Source: DATLED01 sp963750255
GTDB taxonomy: Bacteria > Actinomycetota > Acidimicrobiia > Acidimicrobiales > CADCTF01
Direction of reading: 5' to 3'
DNA: 64,000 nt
Assembly (NCBI GenBank): GCA_963750255.1
Contig: CAVVPZ010000008.1
Location: forward strand, 682,001-746,000
Under the pieces are notes generated by a model. It was not told the origin of the DNA. It did no database searches and worked only from the letters and a program-made list of their open reading frames with translations. Positions 49,357-57,655 of the stretch are shown in pieces. The translations under genes and the position numbers were made by a program. Each line of letters opens with the position of its first letter. Positions within the stretch are counted from its first letter, which is position 1.

Positions 49357-50547
49357 GTGATCGGCACCCCGCTCTCCGCCTCCGCGACCCGCGTCCTGCT
49401 GCTCGGCTCGGGCGAGCTGGGCAAGGAGGTGGTGATCGAGCTGCAGCGCCTCGGCTGCGAGGTGATCGCCTGCGACCGCTACGCCGACGCACCCGCCATG
49501 CAGGTCGCCCACCGCAGCCACGTGCTTCTCGATGCTCGACGGCGCTGAGCTCCGTCGGGTGATCGAGCTCGAGCGGCCCGACCTCGTCGTGCCCGAGATC
49601 GAGGCCATCGCCACCGCCACGCTGCTCGAGCTCGAGGCCGAGGGCGTCCGCGTGGTCCCGACCGCCCGCGCCGCGGACCTGACGATGAACCGCGAGGGCA
49701 TCCGTCGGTTCGCAGCCGAGGAGCTTGGGCTTGCCACCTCGCCCTACCGCTTCGTCGAGCACCGAGGACGAGTTGCGCGCCGCGGTCGGACGCGCTCGGG
49801 CTCCCGGTCGTCGTGAAGCCGATCATGTCGTCGAGCGGCAAGGGCCAGAGCGTCGTGGGCTCCCGATCCGACGTCGGCGCCGGCCTGGGCCTACGCCCAG
49901 GAGGGCGGGCGGGCCGGCGGCGGCCGCTGCATCGTCGAGGGCTTCGTCGACTTCGACTACGAGATCACGGTCCTCACCGTGGCGGCCGTCGAACGGCATC
50001 CAGTGCTGCCCGCCGATCGGCCATCGCCAGATCGACGGCGACTACCGCGAGTCGTGGCAGCCGGCGGCCATGTCCGAGACGGCGTGGGAGGCGGCCCAGC
50101 AGATGGCCAGCCAGGTCGTCGCCGGCCTCGGCGGCTACGGGATCTTCGGCGTCGAGTTGTTCGTGCGAGGCGACGAGGTGATCTTCAGCGAGGTGAGCCC
50201 CCGACCCCACGACACCGGGCTCGTCACGCTCGGCAGCCAGGAGCTGAGCGAGTTCGCCCTCCACGCCCGCGCCATCCTCGGTCTGCCCGGTCCCGCCGGT
50301 GACGTTGCTGCGGCCGGCGGCGTCGGTGCCGCTGCTCGGCGAGGGTGACGGCGTCCCCCGCTTCGAAGGCGTGGCCGAGGCGCTGGCCGAGCCCGGTTCG
50401 CAGGTGCGGTTGTTCGGCAAGCCGGTGTGCGAGGGCCACCGCCGGCTGGCCGTGTGCGTGGCGGCGGCGTCGTCCGTCGACGAGGCCAGGGCGACGGCGG
50501 CGAGGATGGCGGCCGCCATCACGATCGAACTCGACCCGCCGTCGTAG
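49357..50547 (+). CDS. purT: Formate-dependent GAR transformylase PurT (frameshifted)
   Basis: ATP-grasp enzyme for step 3 of purine synthesis using formate. N-terminus VLLLGSGELGKEVVIELQRLG and CDRYADAPAMQVAH, then ELERPDLVVPEIEAIAT, MNREGIRRFAAEELGL, KPIMSSSGKGQS, FGVELFVRGDEVIFSEVSPRPHDTG and LVTLGSQELSEFALHARA with a C-terminal end ITIELDPPS. About seven indels between 49520 and 50310, among them CT(T/C)TCG at 49527-49528 and CC(C/G)GTC near 50290. GTG start. Confidence 0.92.
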
Positions 50548-50557
50548 TCGTCGTCAG

Positions 50558-51118
50558 TCAGTCGTCGAGCCAGATCGGCGCCTGGTCGAGCAGGTACTGG
50601 CTGACGGCGAGACACCGGTCGAACACGTCGCACAGCAACTCCTCGCCGGCGAGGACCCGGGCCAGCGAGACCTCTTGGCGGGCCAGGATCGTGACCCGGC
50701 GCTCGCGAGCGTCGGTGGCCGACGGGTAGGAGTCGATCCCGCACACCTCGAGGGGAAGGTCGAGCCCGCCGATGCCGGCCAGGTCGAGCGCCAGCCGCAG
50801 CAGGTCGGGGCCGGCCGGCAGCGGCGGCAGGGCCCAGGTGAAGGTGAGCGGGAAGTGGAAGTCGTCGGGCGGGTCGGCGTCGTCGTCGAGCTCGATGACC
50901 AGGTCCTCGAAGGCGAGGAGCACCCGCGGGTCGACCTCGAGGGCGAGGTGCAGGTCGAGCGGCCCGCCGCAGCCCTCCTCGGGGTGGAGGTCGACCTCCC
51001 ACGCCTGGCGCAGCGAGTAGGTCTCCACGAAGTGCCGCTCGTCGTGCACGTGGAAGCCGTGGTCGACGGCGTGGTCCTTGAGCTCGGCCACGTAGCCGGC
51101 GACGTCGATGACAGCCAT
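50558..51118 (-). CDS. Hypothetical protein
   Basis: 186 residues from ATG 51118. AVIDVAGYVAELKDHAVDHGF, FVETYSLRQAWEVDLHPEEGCGGP, LDLHLALEVDPRVLLAFEDLVIELDDDADPP and repeated acidic motifs to the end IWLDD. Strongly acidic and soluble. No family recognised. It is in frame with the end of the upstream acetyltransferase, but the acetyltransferase has its own stop in another frame (51129-51131). Confidence 0.5.
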   Translation of the reverse strand: MAVIDVAGYVAELKDHAVDHGFHVHDERHFVETYSLRQAWEVDLHPEEGCGGPLDLHLALEVDPRVLLAFEDLVIELDDDADPPDDFHFPLTFTWALPPLPAGPDLLRLALDLAGIGGLDLPLEVCGIDSYPSATDARERRVTILARQEVSLARVLAGEELLCDVFDRCLAVSQYLLDQAPIWLDD

Positions 51119-51128
51119 CGAGCCGAGC

Positions 51129-51592
51129 CTACGACCGACCCGTGACCGCATCGCCAGGCGCCATCGGTACCGGGTCCAGCCCGGCACCGGCTCGGCGCCG
51201 AGGGCCTCGTAGAAGTCGATCGACGGGCTTGTTCCAGTCGAGGACGGCCCACTCGACGCGTCCGTCGGTCAGCGGTCGCAGATGGTGCGAGCAGCGCCGA
51301 GCCCGTGGCCGCGGCCCCGGTGCTCGGGCGGACGAACAGGTCCTCGAGCCAGATGCCGGGCTCGCCCAGCCACGTGCTGAAGGTCGGGAACCACAGCGCG
51401 AAGCCGGCGACCTCGCCGTCGTCCTCGGCCATCGTCACGTGGGCGGCGGGTCGGTCGCCGAAGAGGTGGCCGGCCGAGCGTCGCCCGCTCGAGGGTCGAC
51501 CTCGTCGGCGGCCTGCTCGTACTCGGCGAGCTCCCGGATCAGGGCGATGATCTCGTCGAGGTCGTCGGGCGTTGCCGGCGCGGAGGCGTCAC
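51129..51592 (-). CDS. GNAT acetyltransferase (frameshifted)
   Basis: About 155 residues. ATPDDLDEIIALIRELAEYEQA at the start, then VTMAEDDGEVAGFALWFPTFSTWLGEPGIWLEDLFVRP (in parts) with the acetyl-CoA site split by shifts near 51300 and 51470, and a C-terminal VEWAVLDWNKPSIDFYEALGAEPVPGW. This resembles diamine or thialysine N-acetyltransferases (SSAT-like: LIRELAEYE, WLEDLFV..., LDWN..SI.FY...GA). The start GTG 51592 is a guess because of a shift in the first codons. Divergent from the next gene. Confidence 0.75.
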
Positions 51593-51618
51593 GGGCGGCG
51601 ACGGTAGCGTCGCCCGGC

Positions 51619-52391
51619 GTGACCGACGGCGACGACCTGCTCGCGGTGCTCGACGAGGCGGCGGCCGCCATCCGCGCGCGCCCTCGACGGCCTCGACGAC
51701 TGGGGGCCGGCGGGCACGGCCAAGGCGGCCAGTACGTCAGTCGACCTCGCCGCCGACGCCGCCGCGCTCGACGTGCTCGACGCCGCCGGCCTCGGGGTTC
51801 TCAGCGAGGAGATCGGGGCTGCACCAACGCCGACCGCGACCTCGTTGGTGGTGCTCGATCCGGTCGACGGCTCGACCAACGCCTCGCCGCGGCATCCCCT
51901 GGTTCGCCGCCAGCCTGTGCGTGCTCGACGCCGACGGGCCGTTGGCCGCCGTCGTCACGAACCTGGCCACGGGCGACCGGTTCTCGGCCGTGCGGGGCGG
52001 CGGCGCGTTCCTGGGTGGGCGACGCCTCGAGTCCTCGGGTCAGACCGACCTGTCCGACGCCGTGATCGGGCTCTCGGGCTACCCGCCCGTGCACTTGGGG
52101 TGGCGACAGTACCGAGCGCTCGGCGCCTCCGCCCTCGACCTCTCGTGCGTCGCCGCCGGTCGGCTCGACGCGTTCGTCGACTGCACCGCCGAAGCCGCCC
52201 ACGGCCCGTGGGACTACCTCGGTGGGCTCCTGATCTGCGCCGAAGCGGGCGTTCCCGTCGTCGACGCGTGGGACCGGCCGCTCGTTGTGCGTGACCACGA
52301 GGCCCGCCGCAGTCCGGTGGCGGGAGCCACGCCGGCGCTGCTGGAGGCACTCGTTTCGGCCCGCAACCGAGTCGTTCAAAAAAAGAGTTGA
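51619..52391 (+). CDS. Inositol monophosphatase family protein (frameshifted in first third)
   Basis: About 255 residues. The metal-binding motif VVLDPVDGSTNA is complete (DPxDGT/S), followed by FAASLCVLDADGPLAAVV, VRGGGAFLGGRRL and the C-terminal AHGPWDYLGGLLICAEAG (WDxxxG...AGG motif). Shifts near 51680, 51715, 51825 and 51890. Family members dephosphorylate myo-inositol-1-phosphate, histidinol phosphate (HisN) or FBP; not distinguishable here. Confidence 0.85.
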
Positions 52392-52459
52392 CGCCGTTCC
52401 CCCGGTAGTGGTGGAATCCACGGGCCCGGGAAGTTCCCCGGCGCGCGACTCCGGAAGGA

Positions 52460-52630
52460 ATGCATTCGAGTGTTGATCCGCTGGACCACCAAGCCGCAGG
52501 GCACGGACCGGTCTGGCGCGCGCTCGCGTGCGCAATCCCGGTCATGCCGAATCTCGTGGGTTCCTATGGCACCCGTGGGTTCCACGGCACCAAGGGGCGG
52601 CCGATGGGTCGAGGTAGCGGCGCTGACTAG
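52460..52630 (+). CDS. Candidate upstream ORF of whiB (56 aa)
   Basis: ATG 52460 preceded by GGAAGGA (52453-52459); stop TAG 52628-52630. The product starts MHSSVDPLDHQAAGHGPVWR and ends in a Gly/Arg/Lys-rich stretch (GSYGTRGFHGTKGRPMGRGS, read in two halves). No family recognised. The stop codon forms the loop of a perfect 8-bp hairpin (GCGCTGAC-TAG-GTCAGCGC) and the terminator follows 30 nt later. It could be a leader peptide or an independent small gene; coding status is inferred from position only. Confidence 0.4.
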   Translation: MHSSVDPLDHQAAGHGPVWRALACAIPVMPNLVGSYGTRGFHGTKGRPMGRGSGAD

Positions 52631-52660
52631 GTCAGCGCAATCGCTCTTCGAAGGCCCAGA

Positions 52661-52689
52661 GGCCGCCGGCACCAGCCGGCGGCCTTTTT
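52661..52689 (+). terminator. Intrinsic terminator upstream of whiB
   Basis: Perfect 10-bp stem GGCCGCCGGC (52661-52670), loop ACCA, GCCGGCGGCC (52675-52684), followed by five T (52685-52689). It lies 60 nt before the whiB ATG. This is the only hairpin followed by a T run that I found in the window. Confidence 0.88.
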
Positions 52690-52749
52690 GTTTCTTCCGA
52701 ATCGTGTTCCCAGGACAACTCCCGGCTCAGAAAGAAGGGGGAAGGCGAG

Positions 52750-53055
52750 ATGCTCGCCGAATGGAAGGTTGAAATAGCGGAGGGGCAGGCGATCGATTGG
52801 TCGCAGGCCCGCTGCCGGGACGGAGCGGCGACGATGGTGGCGCTGTTCTTCTCCGAGCAGATTGACGACATTGCCCGGGCAAAGCAGATCTGCACGCTCT
52901 GCCCGATCCAGGAGCCCTGCCTCGAGGGCGCCATCGCACGGCGCGAGCCGTGGGGTGTGTGGGGCGGCCAGCTCTTCTTCAACGGGAAGATCCTCGCCCA
53001 GAAGCGCAAGCGGGGACGCCCGCCCAAGAACCCCCAGGTGGCCCAGTCGGCATGA
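52750..53055 (+). CDS. WhiB family iron-sulfur transcription factor with AT-hook
   Basis: 101 residues. Cluster cysteines C22, C48, C51 and C57 (CxnCx2Cx5C); the G[I/V]WGG turn is GVWGG at 69-73; the C-terminus is basic with an AT-hook KRGRPPK at 87-93. WhiB proteins carry a 4Fe-4S cluster and bind sigma region 4. The AT-hook plus the leader terminator resemble WhiB7, but AT-hook-like tails are also common in other Acidimicrobiia WhiB proteins, so the subclass is open. RBS GAAGG at 52741-52745. Confidence 0.93.
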   Translation: MLAEWKVEIAEGQAIDWSQARCRDGAATMVALFFSEQIDDIARAKQICTLCPIQEPCLEGAIARREPWGVWGGQLFFNGKILAQKRKRGRPPKNPQVAQSA

Positions 53056-53092
53056 AGCACCGTCGACGCACGTGATCAGGGGAATCCGGTCC

Positions 53093-53128
53093 GGGGACGG
53101 GAGTGACGTTCAGCGAGCTCCCGTCCCC
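53093..53128 (+). terminator. Inverted repeat downstream of whiB
   Basis: Perfect 11-bp arms GGGGACGGGAG (53093-53103) and CTCCCGTCCCC (53118-53128) with a 14-nt loop, no T run, 37 nt after the whiB stop and 35 nt before tRNA-Val. Probably ends the whiB transcript. Confidence 0.65.
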
Positions 53129-53163
53129 AGGCCCGGCCAACGGCCGTTAGCGTCTGTCCCTCC

Positions 53164-53240
53164 GGGCGCTTAGCTCAGCTGGTTAGAGCACCTCCCTTAC
53201 AAGGAGGGGGTCGGGGGTTCGAGTCCCTCAGCGCCCACCA
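53164..53240 (+). tRNA. tRNA-Val (anticodon TAC)
   Basis: Acceptor GGGCGCT (53164-53170) pairs with AGCGCCC (53230-53236), A discriminator, CCA encoded at 53238-53240. Anticodon stem CTCCC/GGGAG-type around TTACAA, T arm GGGTTCGAGTCCC regular. Confidence 0.96.
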
Positions 53241-53395
53241 ACGTGTGACATGGACGTTCCCGGGGGGATGCCTCGGTCAACGGCGGGGAACAGGTGGCCG
53301 TAGCGGTCCATCGTGGATGACGGCCGAGAGTGCAATCGTCTGTTCAATGGCGGCTGTTCCGCTCGTTTGTGCTGGTGCGCTGCCGAAGGCCGCTG

Positions 53396-54544
53396 TCAAC
53401 AGAGGGTCGAGGGCGACGTCAGGGTGCCGAAGAGCGAGTACTGGCCGTTGATGCCCGCTGAAGGCACGTCGTGAGCGAACCAAGAGAGGAAGGCTTCGTC
53501 TTGTAGGTGATAACCGTCGACTTCGAAATCCTCGGCGATCAACGGGTCGCCGACCTCGAGCCAATCGACACACCCGTAGCCCGGTGCAAGAGCCGACGAC
53601 CAGTTAGGGGTGAGGTTGTTGACGAAGGGATCATCCAACCACTCAGCGACTTCATGGCTGAGGGCAGCAATGTCGCCTCCGAACGGCTTCCCCCCGAGAT
53701 CGTTTCCGTTTCCGAAGTGCTCCGCATACTCCCACGAGGCCCAGATCACGGTTGTCACCTGCTGGTTCCCCTGGCCGTGCGCCGACCCGATGCCGTAGCT
53801 GTGGGTACCGTGAGAGCCGACGACGCAGCAATTGTTGACGTAGTCGCTTCCCCAATGGAGATCGACCGCGTCTGACAAGAACACGGGCAAGGTCGTCGGA
53901 TCGGGTCGCATCTGGCCCAGGAGTCGCTGGATCTCGCCGAAGAACCATTGGTAGTCCACCAGTCCGTACGTGACACCGTTGGCCGCACCAGTCTTCGAGC
54001 GACCCTTCGGGACGGTCAATGTCACCGTCGGCAAGAGCCGGGGCTGTCCGAGCAAGGTGTGATAATCCCCGCCGTTGAATTGGACGGACGGCCAGAACTC
54101 GGCACGCCGGAAGGCATCGCTGAACTGCGTGCGCCCGCTGACGAAGTCAGCGGGCGAAAAGAGTGGAGAGGCCACCACCGCAGGAAGACGTGGCGTTCCA
54201 TCCAACGTCGTCCCGTCAGAGAAGACGAATCGCAGCGGGATCACCTGCGTGGCCACTGTGGTCGTGGCATTGCTGGTCTTCGGGTTTGCCCCGACCATCG
54301 TGTAGGGGTACGTCACCGCGTCGAAACGGAATGAATCAGTGAAGGTCGGGACCGTCTGATACCCCGGAGTCGGTCGCCACCCTCCAAAGGTCGACGTCGT
54401 CGGCCGGCCGATTGCGCCCTGCCGCTCGCGAGCCGACGCAGTCGGGGCCATGGACGCCACGAGCGCAACCGCCCCGAACACCATCACCGCCCTGATCGCT
54501 GCCGCCTTGAACTGATGCCCGAAGCGACTGAAGGGACCGCGCAT
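53396..54544 (-). CDS. Secreted protein with HExxE-type metalloprotease-like motif
   Basis: 382 residues from ATG 54544, chosen because AAGGAG lies 4-5 nt upstream. Signal peptide: basic start, then AAIRAVMVFGAVALVASMAPTASA with a likely AxA cleavage site. Mature protein: GGWRPTPGYQTVPTF, HWGSDYVNNCCVVGSHG (a paired Cys-Cys), WASWEYAEHFG and the motif ALSHEVAEWLDDPFVNNLTPNW, similar to SHExAE...DP seen in some secreted metalloprotease-like families. Function unknown. Base composition looks slightly less GC-rich than neighbours, and it sits next to a tRNA gene. Confidence 0.7.
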   Translation of the reverse strand: MRGPFSRFGHQFKAAAIRAVMVFGAVALVASMAPTASARERQGAIGRPTTSTFGGWRPTPGYQTVPTFTDSFRFDAVTYPYTMVGANPKTSNATTTVATQVIPLRFVFSDGTTLDGTPRLPAVVASPLFSPADFVSGRTQFSDAFRRAEFWPSVQFNGGDYHTLLGQPRLLPTVTLTVPKGRSKTGAANGVTYGLVDYQWFFGEIQRLLGQMRPDPTTLPVFLSDAVDLHWGSDYVNNCCVVGSHGTHSYGIGSAHGQGNQQVTTVIWASWEYAEHFGNGNDLGGKPFGGDIAALSHEVAEWLDDPFVNNLTPNWSSALAPGYGCVDWLEVGDPLIAEDFEVDGYHLQDEAFLSWFAHDVPSAGINGQYSLFGTLTSPSTLC

Positions 54545-54801
54545 TTGGCTCCTTGGGTGAAGGACAGACTCAACCGGCTCCGGAGCGGGACGGAGAAGAC
54601 TCGGCATCCAGATGTGGTTTCAAGCGGTCCGGTATGCCCGCCTTTGCCGACGCTAGCGCTGCTGATTACCTCAATCGCAAGGGTTCCCTAAGCGCCGGTC
54701 GGCAAGGTCCACGGAAGCAACAGGACGGAGACAGAGATCGGGGTTGTGCTGATGGTGTTGCTCGGGGGTAGCCCGCTGATTCTGCTCGCGCTGCCCCTGC
54801 A

Positions 54802-55593
54802 ATGATCGACGGAATGCCGGAGATCGAAGTCGTTGTGGCGCACCAGGAGCGGGCCACGCTGCGCGTCGGCGACGTATTCCTGAAGATCGACACGGATCAG
54901 GCGCGACTCGACCGAGAGGTCGAGGTCATGGACAGGGCACCGATCCCCACCCCCGAGGTGTTGTGGAGCAGGCCGCCGGTGCTGGCGCTCGCCGCAGTAC
55001 CGGGAGCGGCGCTCGGCCGACTTCACGAGCCCTCGCCGGCGTCGTCGGCGGCGTGGGTCGCTGCGGGTGCCGCCGTCCGTATCCTGCACGACGCCCCTCC
55101 TCCGCCGTGGCCCAGCAGTCAGTGCCACCAGCAGCCGGATCGCAGCAGCCCGGGCGCGTTCGGGTTCCCGCCGCAACTCGACGCGGAGTGCGAGTGGCTG
55201 GTCGCCAACGACGTCGTCTCTGCCGACGTCGTTCTGCGTAATCGTCAGGTCGCCGAGGCGGCGCTGCGGCCGTGGGCGCCCGTGTTCATCCACGGCGACT
55301 TGCAGATCGTTCACGTGTTCGTCGACGGCGACGAGGTGACTGGCGTTGTCGACTGGTCCGAGGGCGGCCAGGGCGATGCGATGTACGACCTCGCCACGCT
55401 GACGCTCGCGCACGAGGAGCACCTCGACGACGTCATCGCGGGCTACGGCGGCGACGTCGAGATCGACGTGATTCGCGCCTACTGGTCGTTGCGAAGTCTC
55501 ATGGCGACCCGCTGGCTGGCTGAGCATGGGTACGGCGCGCCTTCGACGTTCCCAGAGGTCGCCGTGCTCAACTCCCTGTCAGCCAGTACGTAA
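54802..55593 (+). CDS. Aminoglycoside phosphotransferase-like kinase
   Basis: 263 residues. APH/choline kinase fold: N-lobe VAHQERATLRVGDVFLKID (a lysine for ATP), catalytic loop VFIHGDLQIVHVFVDG (HGDxxxxN-like, with His in place of Asn at the metal-binding position) and metal DxD/E-like VVDWSEGGQGDAMYDLATL. Substrates of such genomic kinases are usually unknown metabolites rather than antibiotics. First of a run of three kinase-like genes. The 257 bp upstream hold no recognisable gene. Confidence 0.82.
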   Translation: MIDGMPEIEVVVAHQERATLRVGDVFLKIDTDQARLDREVEVMDRAPIPTPEVLWSRPPVLALAAVPGAALGRLHEPSPASSAAWVAAGAAVRILHDAPPPPWPSSQCHQQPDRSSPGAFGFPPQLDAECEWLVANDVVSADVVLRNRQVAEAALRPWAPVFIHGDLQIVHVFVDGDEVTGVVDWSEGGQGDAMYDLATLTLAHEEHLDDVIAGYGGDVEIDVIRAYWSLRSLMATRWLAEHGYGAPSTFPEVAVLNSLSAST

Positions 55594-55597
55594 CGAC

Positions 55598-56107
55598 ATG
55601 ACGGAGATGCGGAGTCCGTCGACGCGGCTCGTGTTGATTTGTGGGCTTCCAGCCGCGGGTAAATCGACGCTCGCTCGTCGGCTCGCACCCAGAATCCCGG
55701 CCATCAGGCTGGACAAGGACCATTGGGCGAAGCAACTGGGCGCGGATGTGTGGGACGACGAATTCCGCGCCGTCCTCGAAAGCCAGCTGTGGGCGCATTG
55801 CCAAGACCTCCTCGCCCTTGGGCAGAGCGTGATCTTGGAGTGGGGCCACTGGGCGCGGTTCGAACGGGACGAGAAGCGACTCGGGGCGCGGGCTCTGGGC
55901 GTGGGGGTCGAACTGCATGTTCTCGATGCGCCCCTGGAGGAACTGATCGAGCGAGCGGAGCGCCGCACCGCGTCGGGCGAGTGGACGGCGTCGGCGATGA
56001 CACGGGCCCACTTCGAGGAGTGGTCGACGATCTTTCAACCTCCCGACGAGGACGAGCTCCGGTTGTTCGACGAGCCCATCGCTACCGATGGGCGCGCTCG
56101 CGACTGA
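55598..56107 (+). CDS. P-loop kinase/ATPase of the AAA_33 type
   Basis: 169 residues from ATG 55598. Walker A LICGLPAAGKSTLARRLA (GxxxxGKST), then AIRLDKDHWAKQLGADVWDDEFR with the acidic pair expected for a nucleoside- or sugar-kinase-like P-loop enzyme, VILEWGHWARFERDEKR and ELIERAERRT (lid arginines). This resembles chloramphenicol- or zeta-toxin-like small-molecule kinases. It starts 4 bp after the APH-like gene, so the two are cotranscribed. Confidence 0.82.
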   Translation: MTEMRSPSTRLVLICGLPAAGKSTLARRLAPRIPAIRLDKDHWAKQLGADVWDDEFRAVLESQLWAHCQDLLALGQSVILEWGHWARFERDEKRLGARALGVGVELHVLDAPLEELIERAERRTASGEWTASAMTRAHFEEWSTIFQPPDEDELRLFDEPIATDGRARD

Positions 56108-56174
56108 CTCGCTGCCTCCCCTGCAGTAGCGGAATCCCCGGGACGCCAGCCAGGGTTGCTGCGATCATCGTCGG

Positions 56175-57111
56175 ATGTCGGACGACCCGAATGCCTGGCG
56201 CTTCGGCGTCGAGCCGACCGTTGTGGGCCTCGGACGGATGCAGGTGGCCATCGGACTCGATGACCCGCTCGAGACGGTGCGTCGCCTCGGCGGGGGAATC
56301 GGCGCGTCGACGCACCTCGTGCGGGCAGGCGACCGCAACGTCGTCCTCAAGCAGTATCCGGCCGACCGCAGTGAGGTCGTGCGCCGAGAGTTCGATGGAT
56401 TGAGCCTGGCCCGTGCTCGGGGCCTCCCGGTTCCGGCGCCGCTGGCGGTCGACGTCGATGGGTCGTGGTTCGGACTGCCCGCCCTGGCTATGTCCTACGT
56501 CGAGGGCCAGCCGGAGCTTCGGCCGACCAACCTTGTCGGCTTCATCGAGGGCGTCACCGATCTGCTCGTCGACGTGCACAGCGTTGACATCGAGGCGGCC
56601 GGGGCAGCACTCCCCACCACCTCAGACCGGGTGGCCCTTCGGGAGGCGCCCGTGGTGATCCCGGAGGGACTCCTCGTCGCCATGCTTGTGCGACGCATCG
56701 TCGCTCGGATCAACACGCTCGTGGCGGACGCCCAACGCGAGCCGCCGGTGTTCAACCACGGAGACCTTCATCCGGGCAACCTGCTCTGGCAGGGCGGGCG
56801 AATCTCGGCCTTGGTCGACTGGAGCCACGCCGGATGCCGGCACACGGTCGGTCGAGTTGGCCTATTTCCGCATCGAACTGGGCGTGCTCACGGAGTGGTC
56901 GGCGGCCGAGGCGCTGCGGCAGAGCTACGAGGAACGGGTAGGGATCCGCCTCGCTCATCAGCCCCTGAGCGATCTCCTCCACCTCTACTCCGGGCACCGA
57001 TGGGCCCATCTCTGGCGAGACGGATGGGCCGAGCAAGGCCGATCGGATCTCAGCCTCGCCGAGGTCAGCGAGCGACTCACCGACATCGCCGAACGAGTCC
57101 TCGCCGGTTGA
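56175..57111 (+). CDS. Aminoglycoside phosphotransferase-like kinase (one frameshift)
   Basis: About 310 residues. N-lobe GGIGASTHLVRAGDRNVVLKQYP (ATP-binding lysine), catalytic loop VFNHGDLHPGNLLWQGGR (HGDxxxxN) and DW motif ISALVDWSHAG, then, after a shift near 56838, SVELAYFRIELGVL and a helical C-lobe ending SERLTDIAERVLAG. This is a better-preserved APH than the one at 54.8 kb. Substrate unknown. Confidence 0.85.
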
Positions 57112-57243
57112 CCGGCGGCGAGCCGACAGAGAAAACGTGCGCGAAGCGGGTGGCCACTGACCGCCAGGCAAGGGGAGGCAGCCGACCGGCCGTTGGTTCG
57201 ATGAGCGGCGCAGTCGCGCGGTGCGGTGGATCAGGATGGGCAG

Positions 57244-57621
57244 ATGCACGACCCTGACGACGCCGTGACCGCGGCGGTGGCCGTCCTCTCGACGTGGGCC
57301 CAGGATGTCCGCCAACGGTTCGCCGCGTTCGAGGTAGCTCGGATCGGAAGGGAGTGGACGACGGCCGAGATCATGAGCGGTTTCGTGGTCGACGTCGGGG
57401 ATCTGATGCGGTTGGTCATGGCTGCAACCGGCGCTCGCCATGTCGATGACCTCGACCGCAAACTCGAGCACGAACTCGGCGACTGCCTCTGGTCGCTTCT
57501 CGTCCTTGCCGAGCGGCTCGATGTGGATCTCGGCCGAGCATTCGAAGCGACGATGCAGGAGCTGGCCGAAGTCCTCGATGGTCAATTGGCGGACCGGCCG
57601 CCCACCATGGAGGAAGACTAG
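57244..57621 (+). CDS. MazG-like nucleotide pyrophosphohydrolase
   Basis: 125 residues from ATG 57244 (GTG 57226 possible). All-helical: ELGDCLWSLLVLAERLDVDLGRAFEATM matches the MazG second half (E-L-x-D-x-L-W-x-L...), but the first EExxE half (EFVVDVGDLMRLVMAATG) is weak, so metal binding is uncertain. MazG-type enzymes hydrolyse NTP or dNTP to NMP and PPi. Closes the kinase-gene run; possible house-cleaning role. Confidence 0.65.
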   Translation: MHDPDDAVTAAVAVLSTWAQDVRQRFAAFEVARIGREWTTAEIMSGFVVDVGDLMRLVMAATGARHVDDLDRKLEHELGDCLWSLLVLAERLDVDLGRAFEATMQELAEVLDGQLADRPPTMEED

Positions 57622-57655
57622 GAATTGCCGGCCCGGAGCAGGTAGCCGAGAGCTC

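Larger units (their letters stand above)
52392..52749 (+). promoter_or_regulatory. Structured leader region of whiB
   Basis: The 358 bp between the inositol-monophosphatase gene and whiB hold a 56-codon ORF (52460-52630), a hairpin over its stop (arms 52620-52627 and 52631-52638), an intrinsic terminator (52661-52689) and the whiB ribosome site (GAAGG at 52741-52745). Ribosome-controlled attenuation of whiB is suggested by analogy with whiB7 leaders of mycobacteria and Streptomyces. A promoter could not be assigned. Confidence 0.6.

Noticed and set aside
47137..53240. tRNA-Met or tRNA-Val as an integration site
   Set aside because: No integrase gene and no second copy of a tRNA 3' end were seen within the window.
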